Shown in pieces: positions 45,432 to 53,345 of a DNA stretch of 64,000 nucleotides. The DNA is from a bacterium (GTDB lineage Bacteria; Sysuimicrobiota; Sysuimicrobiia; Sysuimicrobiales; Humicultoraceae). The DNA is taken from assembly GCA_031082185.1 (NCBI GenBank), contig JAVHLI010000002.1, forward strand, positions 62,001-126,000, written 5' to 3'. The translations under genes and the position numbers were made by a program. Each line of letters starts with the position of its first letter. Within the stretch, counting starts at the first letter, position 1. The notes beneath the pieces were generated by a model. It ran no database searches. It saw only the letters and a program-made list of their open reading frames with translations, and had not been told where the DNA came from.

Positions 45432-47173
45432 GGGGGAGTCACCTTGCGCACGACCAGGTCGGCAACCGCTTCCAGATCCTGCCAGGTGAACACCGGAGCG
45501 CCACCGCCCTCTGCGCCGCAGGCAGGTCCGTCGCTCACTATCGCGATGATCGGGCCCGCGGGCTGCGGTCGGTCCTGCGTAACACCTTCCCTGATCACGA
45601 GGATCTTCGGCCAGGGTGACCCGCTGTATCCTTCCACCAGGACCAGGTTCGCGTGGCGCAATCCTGCCAGTACCTGCACCACCGGCGGATCGCCCTCAAA
45701 GGGCCGCCGGTACACGGCGCCGCCCGGACCTGCCAGCACGGTCTCGATCGCGCCTGCCTGTTCCGCGCGCCAGGTGTCCGTTCCCTCATCGTCAACCGAC
45801 CGCATGTGCGCGTGGTGCTTCACAACCGCGACCGTCAGGCCGCGCCGGCGCAGAGGCGGGATCAGCCGCTCAATCAAGGTGGTCTTGCCGCTCCCGGATC
45901 CGCCGACCACACCCAGGACAGCCGGTCCTCCGCCATCGGCGGTGCGCAGTCCGGCCGGCACGAGGAGCCGGACGGTAACCCGAGCACCCGCGGGAAGATC
46001 GGAGTCCCCTGGCTCGATCACGATGAGGGCGTTGGCCTCGCTCGCCGAGCGCAGCGTCGAGGTCCCCTGCCGGGTGAGCGGGGCGACCTCGATGCCGAAA
46101 GCGGAGTGGGCTGCCCGGCCCCACAAGAAGCGGCGGCGCCCTGGTTTCACGCGCAGCGCACTCGCCAGCGTGGCCGTCACAACGTCGCGGTGGATCTCGC
46201 GATGGCCCATCATCGCGCACAGCGCCGGGCGCACCAGCACTTCGAAGGCGATGCGGGCCGCCCCGGGCGTGCCGGGAAGCGCAAACACCGGCCGCGCGCC
46301 GACCAGCCCAAATGCCACCGGCGAGCCCGGCTTCATCCGGACGCCGGCGAACTTCATCTCAACGCCGAGCCGGCGGAGGGCGGTTCTCACCAGGTCGCGC
46401 TCGCCGACCGATGCCCCGCCGCAGATCATCAGGGCATCAGCCGCCAGCCCCTCCCGGATCCTCTCCCCGAGAACTGCCAGATCGTCCGGCGCTATCCCCA
46501 GCTGGAGCGGCGCCGCGCCCAGCGCCGCCACCTCGGCGGCCAGGGCAACTGAGTTGCTCTCGCGCACCTGTCCGGGGCCCAAGGATGACCCTGCCGGCAC
46601 GAGCTCGTCGCCCGTGGCCAGGATGGCCACCGACGCGCGCCTGAATACCGGCACGCTGCTGCGCCCGATCGCGGCAATAAGAGCCAGGTCTCCTCCCCCC
46701 AGGATGGTCCCCACATGGAGAACGGCCTCGCCGGCACGTGCCTCTTCCCCTGCTGGGAGGACGTGGCGGCCGCGCTCGACCGGCTGGGCGATCGTCACCC
46801 GATCACCGCTGCGGCGGAGCAGTTCCTGGGGCACGACCGCATCGGCGCCCGCCGGCACCGGCGCTCCGGTGGCGATGCTGACGGCGGTGCCAGGCTCCAG
46901 GGGCTGGGTCCACACCTGGCCCGAGAAGATGGCGCCGACCACCTCCAGGGAGACCGGCGCGCCGTCGGATGCCCTGGCCAGGTCGTCGGCCCGCACGGCC
47001 ACGCCATCCATGGCCGCCCGTGGGAAGGGCCAGAGGTCCTCGGTGGCCAGGACGGTCTCTGCCAGCACCCGCCCTGCGGCCTCGGAGAGCGGCACCTCCT
47101 CGACGGGCTGCCGGGAGACAGACCGCAGGATGAGAGCAAGCGCGTCCTCGACGTGGGTGACAGGCAGGTTCAA
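45428..47173 (-). CDS. moeA: MoeA-MobB fusion protein
   Basis: The 581-residue product joins two Moco enzymes. Residues about 1-400 are MoeA (AGRVLAETVLATEDLWPFPR, ATGAPVPAGADAVV, GGASVGERDLVRTAL, ALPGTPGAARIAFEVLVRP), which inserts molybdate into molybdopterin. Residues about 415-581 are MobB with P-loop GVVGGSGSGKTTLIERLI and VEGYSGSPWPKILVIRE. TTG at 47173 has GAGGAGGGACG directly upstream; an in-frame GTG at 47215 has no ribosome site. Such fusions exist but gene order mobA plus fused moeA-mobB is compact. Confidence 0.92.
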   Translation of the reverse strand: MNLPVTHVEDALALILRSVSRQPVEEVPLSEAAGRVLAETVLATEDLWPFPRAAMDGVAVRADDLARASDGAPVSLEVVGAIFSGQVWTQPLEPGTAVSIATGAPVPAGADAVVPQELLRRSGDRVTIAQPVERGRHVLPAGEEARAGEAVLHVGTILGGGDLALIAAIGRSSVPVFRRASVAILATGDELVPAGSSLGPGQVRESNSVALAAEVAALGAAPLQLGIAPDDLAVLGERIREGLAADALMICGGASVGERDLVRTALRRLGVEMKFAGVRMKPGSPVAFGLVGARPVFALPGTPGAARIAFEVLVRPALCAMMGHREIHRDVVTATLASALRVKPGRRRFLWGRAAHSAFGIEVAPLTRQGTSTLRSASEANALIVIEPGDSDLPAGARVTVRLLVPAGLRTADGGGPAVLGVVGGSGSGKTTLIERLIPPLRRRGLTVAVVKHHAHMRSVDDEGTDTWRAEQAGAIETVLAGPGGAVYRRPFEGDPPVVQVLAGLRHANLVLVEGYSGSPWPKILVIREGVTQDRPQPAGPIIAIVSDGPACGAEGGGAPVFTWQDLEAVADLVVRKVTPP

Positions 47174-47294
47174 GGCGTCCCTCCTCAAGGCGGCAGCATC
47201 GGCCGCTGCTCTCACTAGACTATGGGAGGTCGGGGCGTCTGACCATAGGCGGGGCCGGGGCCGCGTTGTTCGGAGTGCGTTCCACTGAATGTGG

Positions 47295-47744
47295 CTACTT
47301 GACCACCGGGAAGTTCTGCGCGTTCCACTCGCGCATCCCCAGCGCCATGCCCTTCACGTTCCTGTAGCCCATGGTGCTGAGCGCCATGACCACGTACGAG
47401 GACCGCAGACCGGACCCGCAGATGACGATGATCTCGGCGTTCCGGTTGGATGGGATCTTGCCCAGGTTCCTGGGGAACGTCCTTACCGGCATCAGCACCG
47501 CGCCCTGGATGTGGCCGGTGGCGGTCTCGGTTGCCTCGCGCACGTCCACCAGGAACGGCTTCTCGCCCGCGTCCATCTTGGCCTTGAGCGCCGGGGGCGT
47601 CAGGCTCAGGAAGTCGGCCGGTAGGTTGGCGATGAACGCGAACATCGCCTTCTGGACCGCCGGCGTCTGGGCCACGGCAGCCGGGGCCGCTGCCAGTGCC
47701 ACGAGCATTGCAACGATCGCGATTCTCTTGAACACTCTCTTCAT
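47295..47744 (-). CDS. Exported rhodanese-domain protein
   Basis: The 149-residue product has a signal peptide (KRIAIVAMLVALAAAPAAVAQ) and one rhodanese domain with LVDVREATETATGHIQGAVL and the active loop VICGSGLRSSYV, where the Cys is the persulfide site. It would act outside the cytoplasm, likely as a sulfurtransferase. GGAGGAGG sits next to the ATG at 47744. A second open frame with its own signal-like N-terminus (from 47886) overlaps it out of frame. Confidence 0.88.
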   Translation of the reverse strand: MKRVFKRIAIVAMLVALAAAPAAVAQTPAVQKAMFAFIANLPADFLSLTPPALKAKMDAGEKPFLVDVREATETATGHIQGAVLMPVRTFPRNLGKIPSNRNAEIIVICGSGLRSSYVVMALSTMGYRNVKGMALGMREWNAQNFPVVK

Positions 47745-48028
47745 CCTCCTCCGCTATCTTGGCTGCATCGGTCTGGGCGGCGCGGTTGCCACCCGGCCGT
47801 TGGCCTGCGAGCCCTGGCGGCAGCGCGATCAGGAGGACTGCGGCAACCAGCGCGGCAAGTGCAGTGTTCCGCCCGAGTCGCACCATCTCAACCCAGATCG
47901 TATCCGCGCCTCGCGATTCTCGCGGGCGCCATCCGGAAGCAGAACGAGTGCGCGCTGTTCCGGGTGTTCAGTGATCGGGCCTTTCAATCTCACCATCATG
48001 TTGGCCTGCGCCGGGTTCCAATCGAGCA
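47745..48028. other. Gap between the ADP-forming synthetase and rhodanese genes
   Basis: These 284 bases follow the acyl-CoA synthetase stop. On the minus strand an ATG at 47886 opens a frame whose first 45 codons look like a signal peptide followed by an acidic stretch (AKIAEEDEE), but it runs on out of frame through the rhodanese gene and has only a weak ribosome site. No terminator or repeat is evident. Confidence 0.4.
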
Positions 48029-50158
48029 TCACCCTGGCGGAGGCGCGATCCGCACCCGTGCGTCCGCCACAGCGGCGCCCTGCCCCTCCGCGTACACAAA
48101 CAGGGGATTGATGTCGAGCTCCACTACCTCCGGGCAATCAACCGCCAGCTGGGACAGGCGCAGGAGGCACTCGACTATGGCCTCCATGTCCGACGGGGGC
48201 TCGCCGCGGACGCCCTGCAGGATGGCCGCGGTGCGGGTCTCCTCGACCATACGCCGGGCACCCAGCTCCCGCACCGGCGCCAGGCGGAAGGTGACGTCCT
48301 TCAGGACCTCCACGTATATCCCGCCCAGTCCGAACATCAACACCGGGCCGAACTGCGCGTCGTGACTGATCCCCAGGATCACCTCATGCCCCTTGCGCGC
48401 CATCGCCTGAACCAGCACTCCATCCAACGCCGCGTCGGGGTGGTGCTTGCGTATCGAGACCATCATAGTTTCGTAGGCAGCGGCGACCTCGGCCGCGGTC
48501 CCGAGGTTGAGGCGCACCCCGCCCACGTCCACTTTGTGAATGATCTGCGGGGAGAGGATCTTGAGTGCCACCGGAAGGCCGATCTCCAGCGCGCGCTCCG
48601 CCGCCTCGCCGGCGCTGGTGGCCACTGCCCACGGCAGCAGCGGAAGCCGGTAGGCCTCCAGCAACTCCAGGGCAGCCGACTCCGACAGAAACCCCGGCTG
48701 CGCACCGGCGATGATCTGCCGCGCGCGGTTTCGGTCCACGTCGTCGAAAGCTACGTAATCGGTGCGGGGCCGCCCGATCCACGAGACGTACCGCGCCATC
48801 GCGGCCAGCGTCCGCGCGATCGCCTCAGGGAAAGGGTAGTGCGGGATCCCGGCCTCCACCAGGCGGGCAACGCCCAATTCCACGGCCAGGGCGCCAACGA
48901 ACGAGGCCAGTACCGGCTTCCCGGAGGCGCGCGCCCGTCGGATGACAGCATCGGCCGCGGCCTCAACGTCAATGGTCGCCTGGCGGGTCACCAGCACCAC
49001 GCCCGCGTCCACCGACGGGTCGGCCAGCACCGCCTCGAGGGCGGCGTCGTACCGGCGGTCGTCCGCGTCGCCGATGATGTCAAGGGGGTTGCCAACGTGG
49101 GCTTCGCCGGGCACGACGCGCCGCAGCGCCCCGATCGTCACATCCGAGAGCTTGCTCATCTCCAGGCCCTGCCGTATGCAGGCGTCCGTGGCCAGGATGC
49201 CGGGGCCGCCGGCATTGGTGACAATCGCGACGCGCCTCCCCTTGGGCAGCGGCTGGCGCGAGAACGCGGCCGCGTAGTCGAACAGCTCCTCGATGCTCTC
49301 GACCCGCAGCACGCCGGCCTGGGCGAAGATGGCCTCGTAGACCTGGTCGGAGCCGGCCAGCGACCCGGTGTGGCTCGAGACCGCCCTGGCACCGGCCGCG
49401 GTGCGACCCGCCTTGAGCACGAGGACGGGCTTGGGAGGCGACTGCTCGCTGATCTCGCGGGCGGTCTCGATGAAGCGCCGCCCCTCGCTCAGCTCCTCCA
49501 CATAGAGCAGGATGACTTGCGTGTCCGGGTCGGCGGCCAGCACCTCCAGCAACTCCAGCTCGGTCACGTCCGCCTTGTTGCCGAGATTGAAGACCTTTGA
49601 AAACCCGATGCGCTTGGTGCGGGCGTAGTCGAGCGCGGCCGCGGTGAGCGCGCCGGACTGCGATAGGAAACCGATGTTGCCGGCGTCGGGGAGCTGCGAG
49701 GCGAAGGTCGCGTTCAACCGAACGTCTGGGGCGGTGTTGATTACGCCCAGGCAGTTAGGTCCGATCAGGGCAAAACCCCAACGCGCAACCCGCTCGCGAA
49801 CCAGATCCTCCCGCTTCCGGCCCTCCTCCCCCACTTCGCGGAACCCGCCTGAAATCACCACCACGCCGCGCACCCCGGCGCGGCCGCACTCGTCCAGCAC
49901 TCCCGGTACCAGGGGGGCCGGGGTGATCACCACTGCCAGGTCTACGGGATCCGGAACCTCCAAGACCGACGGATAGGCCCGTACCCCGCTGATCGCGCGG
50001 GCAGTGGGATTTACCGGATGCACCGCGCCCTGGAACCCTCCGGTAAGGATGTTGTGGAAGATCGCGTGCCCCACCTTGGCCGGATCGCGGGAAGCGCCGA
50101 TGACGGCTATGGTTGAGGGTCGAATGACGGCTGTCAGGTCGCGTCTCTTAAGCATCAT
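48029..50158 (-). CDS. ADP-forming acyl-CoA (acetate-CoA) synthetase, fused alpha-beta
   Basis: The 709-residue product makes ATP from acyl-CoA, ADP and phosphate, or runs in reverse. It shows the CoA-binding domain (about 10-110, STIAVIGASRDPAKVGHAIF), GPNCLGVINT, the phosphohistidine site SHTGSLAGSD, and the C-terminal ATP-grasp domain (about 490-705, KILSPQIIHKVDVGGVRLNL). Both halves are fused in the order alpha then beta. It fits energy conservation from acyl-CoA made by the VOR. ATG pair at 50158/50155 has AGGGGTG upstream; an ATG at 50164 is too close to it. A good sigma-70 promoter precedes it. Confidence 0.93.
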   Translation of the reverse strand: MMLKRRDLTAVIRPSTIAVIGASRDPAKVGHAIFHNILTGGFQGAVHPVNPTARAISGVRAYPSVLEVPDPVDLAVVITPAPLVPGVLDECGRAGVRGVVVISGGFREVGEEGRKREDLVRERVARWGFALIGPNCLGVINTAPDVRLNATFASQLPDAGNIGFLSQSGALTAAALDYARTKRIGFSKVFNLGNKADVTELELLEVLAADPDTQVILLYVEELSEGRRFIETAREISEQSPPKPVLVLKAGRTAAGARAVSSHTGSLAGSDQVYEAIFAQAGVLRVESIEELFDYAAAFSRQPLPKGRRVAIVTNAGGPGILATDACIRQGLEMSKLSDVTIGALRRVVPGEAHVGNPLDIIGDADDRRYDAALEAVLADPSVDAGVVLVTRQATIDVEAAADAVIRRARASGKPVLASFVGALAVELGVARLVEAGIPHYPFPEAIARTLAAMARYVSWIGRPRTDYVAFDDVDRNRARQIIAGAQPGFLSESAALELLEAYRLPLLPWAVATSAGEAAERALEIGLPVALKILSPQIIHKVDVGGVRLNLGTAAEVAAAYETMMVSIRKHHPDAALDGVLVQAMARKGHEVILGISHDAQFGPVLMFGLGGIYVEVLKDVTFRLAPVRELGARRMVEETRTAAILQGVRGEPPSDMEAIVECLLRLSQLAVDCPEVVELDINPLFVYAEGQGAAVADARVRIAPPPG

Positions 50159-50376
50159 TTGCATCACCCCTGTTCGTATTCGCCGTCCACGGGCGAGCCC
50201 CCTGGAAAGACGTGACGGTGGCAACGAGGTATGGGCCCCTCTGAAAAGCAGGAATAGGGTGGCCGCCGTATTCTCTTACTAGGCCGGCTGAAGTGAAATT
50301 GTAGGCAAGAGAATGGGGGCTGTCCATGCCCGGCAGAGTCCACATGGGCGGAGAGGGCCTCCACAGGGGGGTCACG
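50159..50376. other. Divergent intergenic region between the two strand blocks
   Basis: This is the only strand switch in the window. It holds the minus-strand promoter described above. For the plus strand a TATTCT box at 50269-50274 could serve, but no -35 partner fits at normal spacing. The alternative start of the first plus-strand gene (50326) falls on the minus-strand -35 box. Confidence 0.6.
50298..50326 (-). promoter_or_regulatory. Sigma-70-type promoter for the ADP-forming synthetase
   Basis: On the minus strand TGGACA (-35, 50321-50326) and TACAAT (-10, 50298-50303) are separated by exactly 17 bases. Transcription would begin near 50291, leaving a leader of about 130 bases. It is the best promoter in the window and lies in the divergent region with the redox operon. 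Confidence 0.7.
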
Positions 50377-51591
50377 GTGTTGAGCGGAGACAAGCAGTCT
50401 GCGTCCTCTGCATTATCCGATCCACAAACTCCTTGGCAAAGGGAGTTCAACCCCTGCATCCAGTGCGGGATGTGCGGCGGGGCCTGTCCCCTGGCCTTTG
50501 CCATGGAGTACACACCCCGCCACTCCATCTACCTCCTCAAGGAAGGCCTGCTGGACCAGGTGCTCAAGAGCAACACCCTGTGGTTGTGCGTCTCCTGCTA
50601 CAACTGCACCGCCAGGTGCCCCAGCGGATTGAAGATCACCGACGTTCTGTTCCCGGCCCTGCGCGATGCTGCCATGAGCGCCGGCCAGACGCTGCCCGCG
50701 GAGTTCAAGAAGGCGCTGGACAACACTAACCGGTATGGGAACTCGCTCGGAGAAGGCCCCAGGAAGCGCATGGAGTGGACCAAGGGCGCAGGCGTGCCGG
50801 TGCCGATCATCTCCCAACTCAAGCGGCCTGTCGAGGCGCTGTGGTTGGTTGAGTGCTACCCTTCATATCACCCGCGCAACCAACTGCAGGCTCAGGCCAT
50901 GGCCCGGGTGCTGCACGCGATGGGAGTGGATTTCGCGGTTCTCGGGCCAGAGGAGCACTGCGTGGGCGACTGCGAACGGCTCTCCGGCGAGAAGGGGCTG
51001 TTCGAGAACCTGATCGAGTACAACACGGCACTGCTGGACAAGTACGGCTACGACCTCATCCTGACCGCGGATCCGCACGCCCACAACTCGCTGACGCGGA
51101 TCTACCCGGCGATCACCGGGCGGACGTATCCAGTCCGCCACTACGTGGAGTTCTTCGCCGAGAGGATGGAAGCGCTGCGGCCGCTGCTGAAGGACAGCGT
51201 GCAGGCCGTCGTCACCTACCACGACAACTGCAGCCTGGGCCGGCTCAGCGGCATCTACGAGCAACCCAGGGACCTGTTGCGGGCGATCCCGGGCATCTCG
51301 CTCGTGGAGATGCCATTCGCAAGGGAGAACGCCTTGTGCTGCGGCGGCGGAGGCGGCGGAATGTGGCTGGACACCGTGATCTGGCAGTCCGCGCACGAGC
51401 GGCTGTCCGACCGGCGGATCGCCCATGCCCTCTCTACCGGAGCCGACATTCTCGCGGTGTCCTGTCCCTTCGAAGCGTCACGCTTCGAGGATGCCCTTAA
51501 GTCCACCGGGAACGAAGGCAAAATGGTCGTCAAGGACATTCTCGAGCTGCTGGACGAGTCCATTGGTGCACCGGGGGTGAAACCGGCGTGA
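50377..51591 (+). CDS. Soluble Fe-S/CCG-domain oxidoreductase next to ETF (HdrD-like)
   Basis: The 404-residue product has two N-terminal [4Fe-4S] motifs (CIQCGMCGGACP, CVSCYNCTARCP), an HdrC-like part, and a C-terminal CCG domain with NCSLGR and ALCCGGGGGGMW. A first CCG repeat is degenerate (GPEEHCVGDCERLSGEKGL). No membrane helices are seen, so it is soluble. It resembles the C-terminal two thirds of the EMO-like protein three genes downstream. GTG 50377 with AGGGGGG upstream is one start; ATG at 50326 with GGGGGC upstream gives 17 more residues. It overlaps etfB by 4 bases and likely takes or gives electrons to ETF. Confidence 0.85.
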   Translation: MLSGDKQSASSALSDPQTPWQREFNPCIQCGMCGGACPLAFAMEYTPRHSIYLLKEGLLDQVLKSNTLWLCVSCYNCTARCPSGLKITDVLFPALRDAAMSAGQTLPAEFKKALDNTNRYGNSLGEGPRKRMEWTKGAGVPVPIISQLKRPVEALWLVECYPSYHPRNQLQAQAMARVLHAMGVDFAVLGPEEHCVGDCERLSGEKGLFENLIEYNTALLDKYGYDLILTADPHAHNSLTRIYPAITGRTYPVRHYVEFFAERMEALRPLLKDSVQAVVTYHDNCSLGRLSGIYEQPRDLLRAIPGISLVEMPFARENALCCGGGGGGMWLDTVIWQSAHERLSDRRIAHALSTGADILAVSCPFEASRFEDALKSTGNEGKMVVKDILELLDESIGAPGVKPA

Positions 51592-52358
51592 GAATAGCGG
51601 TCCTGCTCAACATGGTCCCGGATCTGGTCGAGGAGCTGGAGATCGACTCCACGGGGACGGCACTCGATACCCAGTGGTTGCGTTACGTCATCAGCGAGAG
51701 CGACGACCACGCGCTCGAGCAGGCGCTGCTCCTGAAGGACAGGCACGGGGCGAGCGTTTCGGTCCTGGCACTGGACTACGGCGATGCCGACCAGGTGCTC
51801 TTCGCGGCCCTGGCCCGGGGCGCCGACGATGCCGTCAAGCTCACGGGGGTACCCGGGGTGGGGCTGGGCAAGCGCGCGGCCGCGGCCACGTTCCGGGAGG
51901 CGCTGGGGGGCATGCAGGCGGACCTAATCCTCACCGGCGTTCAGGCCATCGACGACCTGGATGCCCACGTCGCAGGTATGCTGGGCGGGATGATGGGACT
52001 CCCCTACGTCGGGGTCACGCGGTCGGTGGAGCCCTCTGGCGAAGGTAAGATCCTCGTTCAGAAGGAGTACCCAGGAGGGGTCGCCGCCGAGATCGAGGTC
52101 ACGTTGCCGGCGGTCATCGGGGTGCTGTCGGCCCCGCAGCCCCCACGCTACGTTCCGGTGGCGCGGATCCGGGAGGTCAAGAAGACCAGGGCGCTGGATG
52201 AGAGGGAGGCGGCCGCGGTAACGGTCCCGGCCTCGATCTCAGTCACCCGCCTGTTCAAGCCCGAACCCGCGGAGCACGCGCAGATACTTGATGGATCTCC
52301 GGAGGAGCTGGCACAGCAGATAGTCAAGATCCTCGAGGATCGGGGGCTAGCGCCATGA
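51588..52358 (+). CDS. etfB: Electron transfer flavoprotein beta subunit
   Basis: The 256-residue product begins RIAVLLNMVPDLVEELEID and has SESDDHALEQALLLKDRHG, ARGADDAVKL and LTGVQAIDDLDAHVAGMLG, the nucleotide-binding region of EtfB. GTG at 51588 overlaps the upstream stop by 4. Whether the AMP site is filled by AMP (simple ETF) or FAD (bifurcating ETF) cannot be settled by eye. Confidence 0.93.
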   Translation: MRIAVLLNMVPDLVEELEIDSTGTALDTQWLRYVISESDDHALEQALLLKDRHGASVSVLALDYGDADQVLFAALARGADDAVKLTGVPGVGLGKRAAAATFREALGGMQADLILTGVQAIDDLDAHVAGMLGGMMGLPYVGVTRSVEPSGEGKILVQKEYPGGVAAEIEVTLPAVIGVLSAPQPPRYVPVARIREVKKTRALDEREAAAVTVPASISVTRLFKPEPAEHAQILDGSPEELAQQIVKILEDRGLAP

Positions 52359-53335
52359 GTCCAGCCGGTCATGACGTTTGGGTCCACGTTGAGCACCTGA
52401 AGGGAAAGGTCGCTGGTCATACCTACGAGCTCCTTGGCAAGGGGCGCGAGATCGCCGACGCGCTGGCCGGCCGGCTGGTCGCCGTGCTCGTCGGCAGCGG
52501 GGTCCAGCCGCTCGCGGAGACCCTGGGGGCGGACGGCGTACTGTACGTCGACGATGCCGGCCTGGCCGAGTACACGCCCGGCTCGCACGCCGCGGTCGTG
52601 AGGGCCCTGGTCGAGAAAGAGGCGCCGCGTGCCGTCCTCTTCGGCGCCACGTCGATGGGAATGGACCTCGCCTCAGTGCTCGCGGGGGCGCTCGAGAGGC
52701 CCTTGATCGTCAACTGCGTCAACCTCCAGGTAAGGGACGGGCGCACAATCGCCACCTGCCAGATGTGCGGCGGTAAACTGCTCTGCGAGGCGGAGGCGAG
52801 CGGGCCTGTCGTTGTGACTGTGATGCCTGGCTCGTTCCCCGCAGAGGCGGGCATTGCCAAAAGCCCTCCCCCGGTTGAGGTAGTACCAATGCCGACCACG
52901 CTCGAGACCGTTGGGATGAGGGCGGTCAGGCTTCTCGAGCCGGAGCCGGGCGATGTGGATATAACGAAGTCGGCCGTACTGGTGGCAGTTGGGCGCGGGA
53001 TACAGAGGCAGGACAACATCCCGCTGGCGGAGGAGCTGGCCGGAGCGCTGGGCGGGACGGTGTGCGCCTCGCGCCCCGTGGTGGATCAAGGATGGCTTCC
53101 CCTGGGCCGGCAGGTCGGGAAGTCCGGCATGATCGTCAAGCCGAAGCTCTACCTGGCATTGGGAATCAGCGGCGCCCCGGAGCACACGGAGGGGATGAAG
53201 GACTCTGATCTGATCATCGCCGTCAACTCCGACTCCAAGGCGCCCATCTTCGACGTCGCGGACTACGGGATCGTCATCGACATGTACGATCTCCTACCCG
53301 CCCTCACGCAGGCGCTCCAGGCACGCAAGGCGTGA
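52355..53335 (+). CDS. etfA: Electron transfer flavoprotein alpha subunit
   Basis: The 326-residue product has an N-terminal domain with VWVHVEHLKGKVAGHTYELLG and a C-terminal FAD domain with CASRPVVDQGWLPLGRQVGK, LYLALGISGAPEHTEGMKDS and INSDSKAPIF-type VNSDSKAPIFDVADYGIV. ETF passes electrons between acyl-CoA dehydrogenases or other dehydrogenases and a quinone oxidoreductase. It is 10 bases from the EMO-like gene. Confidence 0.95.
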   Translation: MSPAGHDVWVHVEHLKGKVAGHTYELLGKGREIADALAGRLVAVLVGSGVQPLAETLGADGVLYVDDAGLAEYTPGSHAAVVRALVEKEAPRAVLFGATSMGMDLASVLAGALERPLIVNCVNLQVRDGRTIATCQMCGGKLLCEAEASGPVVVTVMPGSFPAEAGIAKSPPPVEVVPMPTTLETVGMRAVRLLEPEPGDVDITKSAVLVAVGRGIQRQDNIPLAEELAGALGGTVCASRPVVDQGWLPLGRQVGKSGMIVKPKLYLALGISGAPEHTEGMKDSDLIIAVNSDSKAPIFDVADYGIVIDMYDLLPALTQALQARKA

Positions 53336-53345
53336 GGTAGAACCC

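Noticed and set aside
50377-51591. Calling the soluble CCG protein a glycerol-3-phosphate dehydrogenase subunit (GlpC) or LutA
   Set aside because: The layout is shared, but no glpA/glpB or lutB/lutC genes are near and it is coupled to etfB.
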